From positions 1-64,000 of the forward strand of contig CBDDKW010000012.1 of the NCBI GenBank assembly GCA_965230425.1: 64,000 nucleotides of DNA, read 5' to 3'. Origin of the DNA: CBDDKW01 sp965230425. Its GTDB lineage: Bacteria; Pseudomonadota; Gammaproteobacteria; UBA1113. Shown here in pieces: positions 34,064-43,495 of this stretch (position 1 is the stretch's first letter; each line of letters begins with the position of its first letter). The notes under the pieces were generated by a model. The model searched no databases. It had not been told where the DNA came from and saw only the letters and a program-made list of their open reading frames with translations. The translations under genes were made by a program, and so were the position numbers.

Positions 34064-36265
34064 ATGTCAAAGAAAAAAAATCGTGAAAAACTTGCTGCTA
34101 CGGAAAAATTCCCTGTTGAGCAACTACAACATGCCATCCATATACAACTTCAGCTAGCTAAACAATTAGGTACTGAATTTAATCGACCTTATATTACTAC
34201 AGCATCACTCTTTTTGTTCCCTGCATTCATATATTTATTGTTTATTCATGACTACAGCCCCTTAAATTTTATATATTCTTGGCATATAAGAGAAATGAAA
34301 GATGTCTTTACTGAGTTTCAACAAGCAGAATTTCATGAATATTTTGCACCAACTGTTAATATATTAGTTGAGAATAGAAAATGGTACTATAATTCTATTC
34401 AATATTATTTTAAACATATCATTGGTAAGGATATTTCAGAGCTAACATCTAAGGAGGTCGGAACATTAATTGACGAACATTTTACCTTATCTAAAATCAT
34501 TGCACGTTGCGCAAGTACAGATGAAATTAAACATAATAAAGGTATTTACGAGTCAATTATCAAGCAAATATCAAAAGTCTTTGACATAATTCAACCTGAT
34601 CTAGTGAGTAAGGAAACTGCCAATCGACTTCGAATATCAAAGACTAACGGAGAACTATACCATAAAGCAGAGTTAGCATATCTTGCCTTTACTAATGATG
34701 TACTGCCAGATGCTATAACTACTTTTTCAGATGAGAATGCACAAATTCACATTGGATATTTAGAGAATATGTTCTCTTTTGCTATCTCTAGCTTACTCCT
34801 AGCAGCCACCTCGCACTTAGTCATAGCAAGGCCGATAAATCACCTTTTTCCTTATGGAATATTAACAAATGTAACGCTTCCGCAAAAACCTCTCAGTCTA
34901 CATACAGGCGAGGAGTTAAATGAACTATGTGAAGAATTAAAAAAAAACAATCGTAACAATATTAAAAAAATTAAATACCAACGGAAAATTTTCTTCTTTT
35001 CTCTATGCGCACTGACTCTTGTTGGGATACTCTCTTCAATATCACTGTATGTCTTCATTGACCCTATATGGCTGGCTATGACTCTTATCGTTGCTGAACT
35101 TTTTAGAAGTTGCCTACACATGCTAAAACAAGCCTATGATTACTATAATTATACTACGCGATGTACGAAACTAGAACGGAAACTCTCCGTATTATTGCCG
35201 GCAAAAGCCAATATAGGAATAAGCGCTAATATACTCAATAATCCTCAAAATGATATACTGAGTACTTATGTTGAATTAAAAATTACAAGCAAAACTAAGA
35301 ATATACCAGCAGCTAAATTTAAGCATTTACTGATTTCAACTTTATATCAACATGGCATTACAATTAATGGTCAGTCATCCCACAGTATTTTTGTTTCAGT
35401 ATATGCTGCAGAAATGTTACTTGGAAAGGCAAATAAAATCCTCTCGGCACTTAAGGCTGCACAACAACCTCAAGCTAACTATTTCCAATTTAAGCAATTA
35501 CAAAGAAAAATCAAAAACAAATATGCACTGATACTATACCGTGAATATGACTCATGGCGTCTTGAAATTACAGTCACAGATGAAGGTAAAAGAAAGAGCT
35601 TAACGGCATATTTAAATAAAATATCCGCAATCAACGTGCACACGCAGAGAACGACTGGAGCTGATGAGTCAATTCTTATCAGTTTAAATAATACTATAGC
35701 CGAAAAACAATTGATGCAAATAGTGAATCAAATTAATAGCACTCTCCCTGTACTTAGCTCAATGACAAAACAACCATCACCTCAGGTGGAAACTGGCTAT
35801 GTTTCAAATCTCGATAGAGGTAGTGAGGTTGGCACTCGCCAAAGGGTTCGCCCTTCAATAGCGTCGCCAACAAACTCTTTACCCAGCACCGAAACTGCAC
35901 CAAGACGACATTCCTTTCTTTCACGTCAAGGTTTCTTTGCTATCCATGGTAAAGGATTTCCAATTAATCGCTGTTTCCTCACAAATGCGGTACAGGCTGA
36001 TCACTTACCAGAACAATTATATGCAAACTTAACAGCTATTGTTCAGAGCCCTTTCTTTGTTGGAAAAAGAGGCCAACAAGGTATTGTGCATCACCAAGGA
36101 ACTCATCGGTCTCTTCTAGATAATGAACTACGCCCTTATGTATTTAAGGTCAAACTATTAGGTAACTGGGGTGATTGTCGATTTTATATACGTGAACAGG
36201 CAAAGCATCCAAGTGGGGAAACAGACTATGTAGTCGATGCTTTTAAACTAAAATCACACAGATAA
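34064..36265 (+). CDS. Large hypothetical membrane protein
   Basis: A 733-residue protein that I do not recognise. Membrane segments are likely at about 46-63 (TTASLFLFPAFIYLLFI), 233-254 (FSFAISSLLLAATSHLVIA) and two at about 310-350 (FFFSLCALTLVGILSSISLY, then IWLAMTLIVAELF). Residues about 65-225 are a helical, charged region. The ~380 residues after the last membrane segment are soluble, with two mixed alpha/beta segments (about 410-560) that look like weak repeats of each other (AAKFKHLLISTLYQHGITIN and LTAYLNKISAINVHTQ). The far C-terminus (about 620-733) is a separate basic unit. It has no PmrA-like box. It may be an inner-membrane or effector protein. Confidence 0.65.
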   Translation: MSKKKNREKLAATEKFPVEQLQHAIHIQLQLAKQLGTEFNRPYITTASLFLFPAFIYLLFIHDYSPLNFIYSWHIREMKDVFTEFQQAEFHEYFAPTVNILVENRKWYYNSIQYYFKHIIGKDISELTSKEVGTLIDEHFTLSKIIARCASTDEIKHNKGIYESIIKQISKVFDIIQPDLVSKETANRLRISKTNGELYHKAELAYLAFTNDVLPDAITTFSDENAQIHIGYLENMFSFAISSLLLAATSHLVIARPINHLFPYGILTNVTLPQKPLSLHTGEELNELCEELKKNNRNNIKKIKYQRKIFFFSLCALTLVGILSSISLYVFIDPIWLAMTLIVAELFRSCLHMLKQAYDYYNYTTRCTKLERKLSVLLPAKANIGISANILNNPQNDILSTYVELKITSKTKNIPAAKFKHLLISTLYQHGITINGQSSHSIFVSVYAAEMLLGKANKILSALKAAQQPQANYFQFKQLQRKIKNKYALILYREYDSWRLEITVTDEGKRKSLTAYLNKISAINVHTQRTTGADESILISLNNTIAEKQLMQIVNQINSTLPVLSSMTKQPSPQVETGYVSNLDRGSEVGTRQRVRPSIASPTNSLPSTETAPRRHSFLSRQGFFAIHGKGFPINRCFLTNAVQADHLPEQLYANLTAIVQSPFFVGKRGQQGIVHHQGTHRSLLDNELRPYVFKVKLLGNWGDCRFYIREQAKHPSGETDYVVDAFKLKSHR

Positions 36266-36301
36266 GTTGCGAAGGTTTATAAATCAACGTACTTAATTTA
36301 C

Positions 36302-37756
36302 TTACTCTTCTGCTGGCTTCCACACTACATCTAACTGCCTAGCTGCACGTACATCATCGAGGCGGCGACGTACTTGTTTATGCGGTGCGGCGCGGACGAA
36401 TTCTGGATCTTCTTGCGCTTCAGAGAGAATACTCATCATCGCCGTTACAAAGGCATCAATTTCTTCTTTGCTCTCTGTTTCTGTAGGCTCTATGAGTAGG
36501 CATTCTGGAATCAACAACGGAAAGTAAGTGGTTGGTGCATGGAAATCATAATCCAGTAGTCGTTTAGCAAAATCCATGGCATTAACGTTGAGTTCCTTGG
36601 CTTGCTTGCTGAGTGTCACAATGAACTCATGGGAAGCGCGACGATCTGGATACGCTAAATCAAAACCAACGGCTTGTAAGCGCTTCATTAAATAATTGGC
36701 ATTTAACGTGGCAAATTCACCTGCACGACATAAGCCTTCACGACCTAGCATGGCCGCATAAATATAAGCACGTAATAAAATACCCGCATTACCCATGAAA
36801 GTAGATAGGCGACCAATAGTCTTAGGGCAATCAGCTTCAGTTAACCAGCGATACTGTTCACCATCTTTCGCTACCATAGGAATAGGTAAATAAGGTTTTA
36901 AACGTTCGCCCACAGCAACAGGACCAGAACCCGGCCCACCACCGCCATGCGGTGTGGCAAAGGTTTTATGTAAGTTCATATGCATGACATCAAAACCCAT
37001 ATCGCCAGGGCGGACTTTACCTAAGATAGCATTGAGATTAGCACCATCATAATAAAGTAAACCACCTGCATCATGGATAATCTTAGCAATTTTATGAATA
37101 CCGCGATCAAATACACCCAAGGTAGATGGATTGGTTAACATAATACCCGCTGTTTGTGGGCCTACCGCTTTTTCTAATGCCTCTAAATCTACATCACCAT
37201 TTGCACCTGTAGGAATTTCTTTCGCCACATAACCACACATCACCGCAGATGCAGGATTAGTGCCATGCGCAGCATCGGGTACAAGGATTTCTTTACGCGC
37301 ATGATCGCCGCGATCTTGATGATAAGCATGAATCATGGCAACACCGGCAAACTCACCTTGGGCACCCGCCATGGGTGTTAAGCTGATCCCTTGCATGCCA
37401 ACAACTTCTAAAAGAATTTCTTGTAATTCATACACACACTGCATATAACCTTGACTGTGGGAAAGTGGTGCTAAAGGGTGACGCTTTAAGTACCCAGGCA
37501 AGGAGGCAATGCGATGCACACCTCGCGGATTGTATTTCATGGTACATGATCCCAAGGGATAAAATTGAGTATCAATAGCAAAATTCTTTTGTGAGAGCTT
37601 AGTATAATGACGCACAGCCTGTAATTCTGAGACTTCCGGCATCATTGGTGTTGTGGTACGTAATGCTTCTTGTGGAAAATCATCACAACTATACTCACCT
37701 TGAGGGGCTTGCATATGAGCACGACGGTGTTGACGACTTTGTTCAAATATAACCAT
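36302..37756 (-). CDS. gcvPB: Glycine dehydrogenase (decarboxylating) subunit 2
   Basis: The second half of the two-subunit P-protein of the glycine cleavage system, which decarboxylates glycine on PLP and loads the aminomethyl group on GcvH. The 484-residue protein has PLGSCTMKYNPRG, LTPMAGAQGEFAG and the PLP site MHMNLHKTFATPHGGGGPG with its Lys. Substrate loops such as PVAVGERLKPYLP follow. It is the last gene of gcvT-gcvH-gcvPA-gcvPB, with a 91-bp gap after gcvPA. Many gammaproteobacteria have a single fused gcvP, so the split form is a useful marker. Confidence 0.95.
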   Translation of the reverse strand: MVIFEQSRQHRRAHMQAPQGEYSCDDFPQEALRTTTPMMPEVSELQAVRHYTKLSQKNFAIDTQFYPLGSCTMKYNPRGVHRIASLPGYLKRHPLAPLSHSQGYMQCVYELQEILLEVVGMQGISLTPMAGAQGEFAGVAMIHAYHQDRGDHARKEILVPDAAHGTNPASAVMCGYVAKEIPTGANGDVDLEALEKAVGPQTAGIMLTNPSTLGVFDRGIHKIAKIIHDAGGLLYYDGANLNAILGKVRPGDMGFDVMHMNLHKTFATPHGGGGPGSGPVAVGERLKPYLPIPMVAKDGEQYRWLTEADCPKTIGRLSTFMGNAGILLRAYIYAAMLGREGLCRAGEFATLNANYLMKRLQAVGFDLAYPDRRASHEFIVTLSKQAKELNVNAMDFAKRLLDYDFHAPTTYFPLLIPECLLIEPTETESKEEIDAFVTAMMSILSEAQEDPEFVRAAPHKQVRRRLDDVRAARQLDVVWKPAEE

Positions 37757-37847
37757 TTTAGCGATCTCTCTTTACCATGTTCTTATTCATTCCAACTCAT
37801 GCACTAAGCAAACTAGCACTGGTTACTCGTTTTGCATGCTATACCAT

Positions 37848-39254
37848 TTACATATCTGCTTCTGATGCCTTTAAAGGCGCAGCATGTGGATGACCACCTT
37901 GTAAAATATCTTTGAGTAAATCTGCATATTTATGCAGATCTGTATCAGATTTCGTTTCTGTAGCACAGACTAAAATACATTCGCCTAATTCAGGATAATC
38001 CTTAGTTAAGGAAAAGCCACCGTGAATGCCTGCTTCAGCTAGTTTTGCCAATACCTCATTTGCTGGTTGCGGTAGGCGAATAACTGCTTCATGAAAACTA
38101 GTATCTGTAAATACACATTCAACACCCTCAATGGCCGTTAAATAACTCACTAGTTTCTTTAGATTATCATGGCTTGCTAATGCAACTTGACGTAAACCAC
38201 CGGCACCCATAATGGACATGAATATGGTTGATGCGGTCACAGCTAGTCCTTGGTTAGTACAAATATTAGAAGTAGCTTTAGAACGGCGAATATGCTGCTC
38301 ACGCGCTTGTAACGTTAACGCAAAACCTTCTTTACCATCTAAATCCACTGTGCGACCAACAATACGCCCTGGCATTTGTCGTACAATTGCTTGTTTACAA
38401 CACATGAAACCATAGTAGGGTCCACCAGAAGCTAAAGGTACACCCAATGGCTGACCTTCACCCACGGCAATATCCACTCCTTGTTGCCCCCATTGCCCTG
38501 GCTCTTTGAGTAAGGCCATAGCAATAGGATTAACGACGGCAATAGCAAGCGCACTTTGTGCATGCGCCCAATCAGTTAATGCATCCACTGCTTCTAATTG
38601 ACCGAAGAAATTGGGCTGCGGGATAACCACGGCAGCAATATCTTCACCATTAAATGTTTGTAAACTTTCTAGTAAAATTTTGCCACTTGTTTGGCAGTAG
38701 GGTAGCGTTTCAAAGGTAATACCCTGCTGTTTTGTCATCGCCTCTGCTACTTGACGATAATAGGGGTGCAGTGTCCCTGCAATTAAAATACGCTTGGATT
38801 TAGATTTACGATTGGCGCGTACTGCCATGAGTACTGCCTCGGCCATTGCTGTAGAACCATCATACATAGAAGCATTTGAAACATCTAAACCTAACAAACC
38901 AGCCATCATGGATTGGTATTCATAAATTAATTGCAATGTACCCTGACTTGCTTCGGCTTGATAAGGTGTATAAGCCGTCATAAACTCACCACGGCCTGCC
39001 ACTTCCCATACAGCAGCGGGAATATGGTGTTCGTAAGCACCGGCACCAATAAAATTAATTGCACCGCAATCACGCAATGCCCGACCTCTTAATTCACGTG
39101 CAAGGTCCATCTCTGAGACGCCTTCTGGTACACCATCAAGATCATGAATACGTAATTCCGCGGGAATTTCATCGAATAATTCTTCAATATTTTTGGCACC
39201 AATGGTGTCAAGCATCTCACGTATATCATCATCGGTATGCGGGATAAAGGGCAT
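37848..39254 (-). CDS. gcvPA: Glycine dehydrogenase (decarboxylating) subunit 1
   Basis: The first half of the split P-protein. The 468-residue product begins with the conserved MPFIPHTDDDIREMLDTIGA and contains GAGAYEHHIPAAV, TAYTPYQAEASQGTLQLIYE and YDGSTAMAEA. It also has GIDIAVGEGQ-like GVDIAVGEGQPLGVPLASGG, and the anchor region RRSKATSNICTNQGLAV. It pairs with gcvPB to form the active enzyme. The C-terminal ~15 residues extend slightly beyond typical members. Confidence 0.95.
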   Translation of the reverse strand: MPFIPHTDDDIREMLDTIGAKNIEELFDEIPAELRIHDLDGVPEGVSEMDLARELRGRALRDCGAINFIGAGAYEHHIPAAVWEVAGRGEFMTAYTPYQAEASQGTLQLIYEYQSMMAGLLGLDVSNASMYDGSTAMAEAVLMAVRANRKSKSKRILIAGTLHPYYRQVAEAMTKQQGITFETLPYCQTSGKILLESLQTFNGEDIAAVVIPQPNFFGQLEAVDALTDWAHAQSALAIAVVNPIAMALLKEPGQWGQQGVDIAVGEGQPLGVPLASGGPYYGFMCCKQAIVRQMPGRIVGRTVDLDGKEGFALTLQAREQHIRRSKATSNICTNQGLAVTASTIFMSIMGAGGLRQVALASHDNLKKLVSYLTAIEGVECVFTDTSFHEAVIRLPQPANEVLAKLAEAGIHGGFSLTKDYPELGECILVCATETKSDTDLHKYADLLKDILQGGHPHAAPLKASEADM

Positions 39255-39376
39255 GTTTTACCTCATTATTACATTGCTTTAACGGCTCGGTCTCACCGAC
39301 CGAGTATAATTTTCAAAATACTCTTAAATACAATAGAAAGATCTGCTGTCAATAGAGCCCAATCTAGCCTTTCGAA

Positions 39377-39772
39377 TTAATGATCTTCTGCTGCAATGTG
39401 GGCCTCATAAGCATCAGCATCTAACAAATCGCTCATTTCGCTTTCACTCAGTGGATTCAATTTAAATAACCATCCATCGCCATAGGGATCTGTATTCACT
39501 AAATCTGGCGCATCATTTAAAGCATCATTGACTTCAACAACTTCACCACTAATAGGGCTATAAATATCAGATGCTGCCTTTACAGATTCAACAACACCGG
39601 CTTCATCGCCAGCTTTAATATCTGCTTCTACTTCAGGTAATTCAACGTACACCAAATCACCTAATAATGCTTGAGCATGATCAGAAATCCCCACCGTTAC
39701 CGTGCCATCATCTTCTACACGTGCCCACTCATGGCTAGCCGCATACTTTAATTCACTGGGTATATCGCTCAT
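39377..39772 (-). CDS. gcvH: Glycine cleavage system H protein
   Basis: GcvH is the lipoylated carrier that shuttles the aminomethyl intermediate between the P, T and L proteins. From the ATG at 39772 (preceded by GAGAGAAAAC) it is 131 residues. The lipoyl-Lys is 65 in GVVESVKAASDIYSPISG, and the start KYAASHEWARVEDDGTVTVG is typical. A longer in-frame start at 39805 would add 11 residues not seen in the family. It lies between gcvT and gcvPA in the operon. Confidence 0.95.
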   Translation of the reverse strand: MSDIPSELKYAASHEWARVEDDGTVTVGISDHAQALLGDLVYVELPEVEADIKAGDEAGVVESVKAASDIYSPISGEVVEVNDALNDAPDLVNTDPYGDGWLFKLNPLSESEMSDLLDADAYEAHIAAEDH

Positions 39773-39868
39773 GTTTTCTCTCCTCAATAAGCGTTCCATA
39801 AACACGTCATACGATTTCGCGTATAACCATTTTTCAATTATTTCCTCACCAGGTAAGTCAGCGCTCTC

Positions 39869-40954
39869 TTAAAATGTTTTTTGGCCTTTTTTCACAAAGG
39901 GTGGTTTAACAACCTTGGCAGGTAATTGCTTACCACGAATTTCTACGAAACAACTTTCGCCAATCTCTTTTGGTACTCTAGCCAAGGCAATAGAACAATT
40001 CAAGGTAGGGGAGAAACTGCCACTGGTAATTTCACCCTCTCCTACACCTTCAACAATCACTTTTTGATGGCCACGCAATACGCCTTTACTTTCTAAAACC
40101 AGTCCCACTAAACGGCGCGTTATACCGCGTTGCTTCTGCAACTCCAAGGCTGCACGCCCAATAAATAACCGCTCTGTTGGCTCCCACGCGACAGTCCATG
40201 CTAGATTGGATTGTAATGGGGATACAGATTCATCCATATCGGTACCGTATAAATTCAAACCGGCTTCCAAGCGTAAGGTATCACGAGCACCCAAGCCACA
40301 AGGTTTAACCCCAGCCTCAAGCAAAGCTTGCCATAATTGCACCACTTCATCAGCAGGCACAATAATTTCATAGCCATCTTCGCCGGTATATCCCGTGCGC
40401 GCTACAAACCAATGGCCAATATCTACGCATTCAAAAGGTTTTAATTCAGAAACCGCTGACAATTGCTCTGCATTAAAGACTTCCGCCGCTCTTTCTCGCG
40501 CCTTTGGTCCTTGTAATGCAATAATTGCTAAATCTTCGCGGGCTTGTAATCCCACAGAAAAGCCATTAGCACAACTATTCATCCAGGCTAAATCAGACTC
40601 GCGATTGCCAGCATTGAGCACGATGCGATAATGATGCACATCAATAAAATACACAATTAAATCGTCAATGATGCCACCATCCTGATTCAACATACAGGTA
40701 TACATGGCTTTGCCGCGGCTTTTCATTTTATCCACATCATTTGCTAACAAATGGCGCAAATAATCTCGTGCGCCTGCTCCCAGTACATCCACTGCAAGCA
40801 TATGGGATACATCGAAAACACCTGCATCTTGCCGCACTTGGTGATGCTCTTCAATCTGCGAACCATAACGAACGGGCATATCCCAACCAGAGAAATCCAC
40901 CATCGTAGCGCCCAAAGCTACATGTTGGTCGTAAAGCGGTGTCTTTTTAGTCAT
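39869..40954 (-). CDS. gcvT: Glycine cleavage system T protein (aminomethyltransferase)
   Basis: GcvT releases ammonia from the lipoyl-bound intermediate and makes 5,10-methylenetetrahydrofolate. The 361-residue protein shows MVDFSGWDMPVRYGSQIEEH, GVFDVSHMLAVDV, the folate-site segment FVARTGYTGEDGYEIIVP, GARDTLRLEAGLNLYGTDMD and SGSFSPTLNCSIALARVP. It is first in the gcv operon. The leader of about 250 bp does not contain the conserved cores of a glycine riboswitch. Confidence 0.95.
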   Translation of the reverse strand: MTKKTPLYDQHVALGATMVDFSGWDMPVRYGSQIEEHHQVRQDAGVFDVSHMLAVDVLGAGARDYLRHLLANDVDKMKSRGKAMYTCMLNQDGGIIDDLIVYFIDVHHYRIVLNAGNRESDLAWMNSCANGFSVGLQAREDLAIIALQGPKARERAAEVFNAEQLSAVSELKPFECVDIGHWFVARTGYTGEDGYEIIVPADEVVQLWQALLEAGVKPCGLGARDTLRLEAGLNLYGTDMDESVSPLQSNLAWTVAWEPTERLFIGRAALELQKQRGITRRLVGLVLESKGVLRGHQKVIVEGVGEGEITSGSFSPTLNCSIALARVPKEIGESCFVEIRGKQLPAKVVKPPFVKKGQKTF

Positions 40955-41302
40955 GTTAACCTCGTTTTGGTCTTGTTGGCGTACTGGCGCAAGCCCGTAT
41001 TATATAGAGAGACTCGCCTGAAGCCTATAGTTAAAGTAGGAAAACTTGAGCGTTTGCTGAGCGATTTGCACGTACGCTAATATACTCTCTCCTAGTGCTA
41101 ATTAGGCGTACTTGGGCGGTTAAAAAATAACCTTCAGCTCTTTCCACAGACAATCTGTCAAAAAAATGACGCTATCATGCATATAATTGTTACACTCTGT
41201 TACAAAGTTACCCTCTCACCAAACGGTAACGTTACAAAGCCCTGCTAACTTTAAAATCATAGGAAAACATAATAATAAACACTCAGAGCGAAGGATAGAC
41301 AG
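40955..41302. other. Divergent intergenic region between gcvT and the 300-residue gene
   Basis: A 348-bp region. It holds a -10 TATAAT for gcvT (complement of 40999-41004, weak -35) and a cluster of GTTAC motifs (41189-41239) ahead of the plus-strand gene. I see no riboswitch, tRNA or small protein gene. Confidence 0.6.
41189..41239 (+). promoter_or_regulatory. GTTAC-repeat cluster, possible OmpR-type site
   Basis: GTTAC occurs at 41189, 41199, 41207 and 41231, plus GTAAC at 41226. The first pair has the GTTACA-N4-GTTACA spacing I recall for tandem OmpR half-sites, and GTTACAAAG is repeated exactly at 41199 and 41231. An OmpR-like regulator is encoded 2 kb away. The assignment is tentative. 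Confidence 0.4.
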
Positions 41303-42205
41303 ATGACTTTCACATTTTTTGGCCAAGCTGTTATCGATGAGCCAACCGCACATAGGCTTAATGTCATATGCGAAAGTATTGAAAAATTTGAAAGAGACTT
41401 AGATTTGCTCTTCTCTGCACAAGGGCAAACTCTGGCAGGATATTCAGATCCACAAATTCCCGCCAAGGCAATGAGCTTATGTGCAAATATAATTGACCAT
41501 TGTGAAGAATTACTTAGTTATAAAATTCCTAATAATACGCGCTCTGACATAACTACGTCTAAACACATAGCAGAGGAAAGTAGACAACTAATCATATATC
41601 AACAGATGCAACAACGCATAGAACGTGCACTTGGCGTTAAAGGCCACCAAGACTTACACAAATTTAATGCTTATGTCGCTAGCTTAAACGATATGCTCAA
41701 AGCAGATCTACCTAAACACGACCCTGATCAAATTCCACCGCACTGTAAACGTGCTAAAGCATTTTTACACCAGCTCAGATCACTCGCACAGTCAACACTA
41801 CCTAATACATCCATGTCGCTATTAGCTAGTTCGACTGTGCGACCTTCTCCAGCACAAGAGGGAAATACTACACACTCTGCAAGCGACACTGAAAGTTCCG
41901 TCGATAGCGATACAAGCTCGCGCAGCTCGCTTGAACTAGACTCAATTAAAAAAGATTCTCACTACTCCTTAGATTCAGACACGGGTAAGGCAAGATCTCA
42001 TGATTCATTTGGATCAGATCCTAATACCTCTGAGCATAGCTACACAAGCTTCAACGAATTACGTAGACAAAAACGAAGTTTACAGCCATACACCGAAATT
42101 AGTTTCACTGCCTCTGAGTTTCATCATCTCACCAACATTTGGAAAGGTGATATATCCAAAACACGAGCAGCAATTCCCACTCATCAACGTCGAAGTAGTG
42201 TCTAA
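41303..42205 (+). CDS. Hypothetical protein with Ser/Asp-rich disordered tail
   Basis: A 300-residue protein of unknown family. AAGGA precedes ATG 41303. Residues 1-165 are a compact, helical region (LNVICESIEKFERDLDLLFS, IIDHCEELLSYKI, then LNDMLKADLPKH and KRAKAFLHQLRSLAQS). Residues about 170-255 are almost entirely Ser/Asp/Thr (SDTESSVDSDTSSRSSLELD) and surely disordered. The last ~45 residues are mixed, ending RRSSV. It has no signal peptide or membrane segment. Its composition is typical of Legionellales effector candidates, but it lacks a PmrA-like box; a GTTAC cluster lies upstream. It converges on envZ with a 15-bp gap. Confidence 0.7.
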   Translation: MTFTFFGQAVIDEPTAHRLNVICESIEKFERDLDLLFSAQGQTLAGYSDPQIPAKAMSLCANIIDHCEELLSYKIPNNTRSDITTSKHIAEESRQLIIYQQMQQRIERALGVKGHQDLHKFNAYVASLNDMLKADLPKHDPDQIPPHCKRAKAFLHQLRSLAQSTLPNTSMSLLASSTVRPSPAQEGNTTHSASDTESSVDSDTSSRSSLELDSIKKDSHYSLDSDTGKARSHDSFGSDPNTSEHSYTSFNELRRQKRSLQPYTEISFTASEFHHLTNIWKGDISKTRAAIPTHQRRSSV

Positions 42206-42220
42206 ACGTTGTCATTATGC

Positions 42221-43495
42221 TTATTTCGCTTTTGGCAATCTGACCCAAACACGCAAACCACCACCGTCACGGGCCATGAGTTTGATAGCACCACCATGGG
42301 CGCGAATGATATCCTGAGCAACGGCTAGACCTAATCCTGTGCCACCGGTTTCTCGTGAGCGTGAATGTTCGCCACGCACAAAGGGCATGAACATTTGTGT
42401 CATTTGTTTTGCGGGGATCCCAGGGCCGCGGTCATCCACGGTAATAATGGCATCTTCCTTATTGGCATGTAGTGATACTTCCGCAGTACCTGCATATTTA
42501 AGAGCATTTTCAATTAAATTATTAAACACACGTCTTAAACCAATGGGTGCACCCACTACTGGCAAGCGAGTAATCGTCGTTTGAAAACTCACTGGTCTGT
42601 GAGTCTCGGCAAACTCCTCACATAACGTTGATAATAATGACGCTAAATCAATCTTGATCTTTTTCTCCGACTGACTATCTTCACGCGCAAAAGCCAGAGT
42701 CTCAGAAATCATTGCCTCCATTTGATCTAAATCATGGATAAACTTCTGACTTTGGGTTTCATCTTCGATATATTGCGCTCTTAACTTCAACCTTGTAATA
42801 GGTGTACGTAAATCATGAGAAATAGCCGCTAACATTTGCGTACGTGCTTGAACTAAATCACGGATCCGCTGTTGCATTTTATTCATGGCATTCGCCGTAG
42901 TCCGTACTACCGCAGGTCCATAAATAGGTAATGGATCAGTGTGCAAGTCTACCCCTAAGCGTTCTGCTGCACTGGTAAAATCTTTTAACGGAACGGTAAA
43001 ACGATTCACCGTCCATAATACAAAAATAAACATGCCTGTGACTAATATTTCTAAAACTAGTAGGAACTCCTGATATGCCAAAGATGTTTGCACGATGGCT
43101 GCATTGATATTCAGCCAACGATTATTGGTTAACCAAAACGAAAGCGAAATATTAGGTTTTTGTTCACTGATTTTTTCTAAGATTTCCCATAGACTTGCAT
43201 TATTGAAGGTCAATTCATTCTTTGGTTTTTTATCAATAGTGACTTTGAAATTGGGCAGATCCAATGCGTTAACCATTTGTTGTTGTTTATCAGGCGGAGT
43301 ATTCTCTACCGTTTGAATAAAATTGATGACTTGTCTGGCGATAATATCGCGATTGACTTGGAACTCGGCACTGCTGTTCCTTTGAGAATATAAAACGAAG
43401 ATCACAAGATGCACTATCAGCATCAACAAAAACATACCGATTAAGACTTTGCCGGTGAGCCAGCTTGGTAAAAAACGGGCTAGCTTATGTTTCAT
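42221..43495 (-). CDS. envZ: EnvZ-like sensor histidine kinase
   Basis: A 424-residue membrane histidine kinase of the EnvZ type. The first membrane segment is at about 15-36 and the second at about 142-160. Between them is a ~105-residue periplasmic domain. A HAMP domain (FTVPLKDFTSAAERLGVDLH) is followed by the phosphoacceptor site AISHDLRTPITRLKLRAQYI and an ATPase domain with NLIENALKYA, DDRGPGIP and GGTGLGLAVAQDIIRAHGG. All catalytic boxes are intact. Its start overlaps the end of the response-regulator gene by 11 bp. The signal is unknown; in E. coli it is osmolarity or acid. Confidence 0.9.
   Translation of the reverse strand: MKHKLARFLPSWLTGKVLIGMFLLMLIVHLVIFVLYSQRNSSAEFQVNRDIIARQVINFIQTVENTPPDKQQQMVNALDLPNFKVTIDKKPKNELTFNNASLWEILEKISEQKPNISLSFWLTNNRWLNINAAIVQTSLAYQEFLLVLEILVTGMFIFVLWTVNRFTVPLKDFTSAAERLGVDLHTDPLPIYGPAVVRTTANAMNKMQQRIRDLVQARTQMLAAISHDLRTPITRLKLRAQYIEDETQSQKFIHDLDQMEAMISETLAFAREDSQSEKKIKIDLASLLSTLCEEFAETHRPVSFQTTITRLPVVGAPIGLRRVFNNLIENALKYAGTAEVSLHANKEDAIITVDDRGPGIPAKQMTQMFMPFVRGEHSRSRETGGTGLGLAVAQDIIRAHGGAIKLMARDGGGLRVWVRLPKAK

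Noticed and set aside
36150..36265. RelE-like toxin domain at the C-terminus of the 733-residue protein
   Set aside because: The ending RFYIREQ ... VVDAFKLKSHR is vaguely reminiscent of RelE/HigB, but the length and catalytic residues do not fit and no antitoxin gene is nearby.
40955..41250. Glycine riboswitch in the gcvT leader
   Set aside because: The conserved aptamer cores are absent from the minus-strand leader; only a promoter was found.
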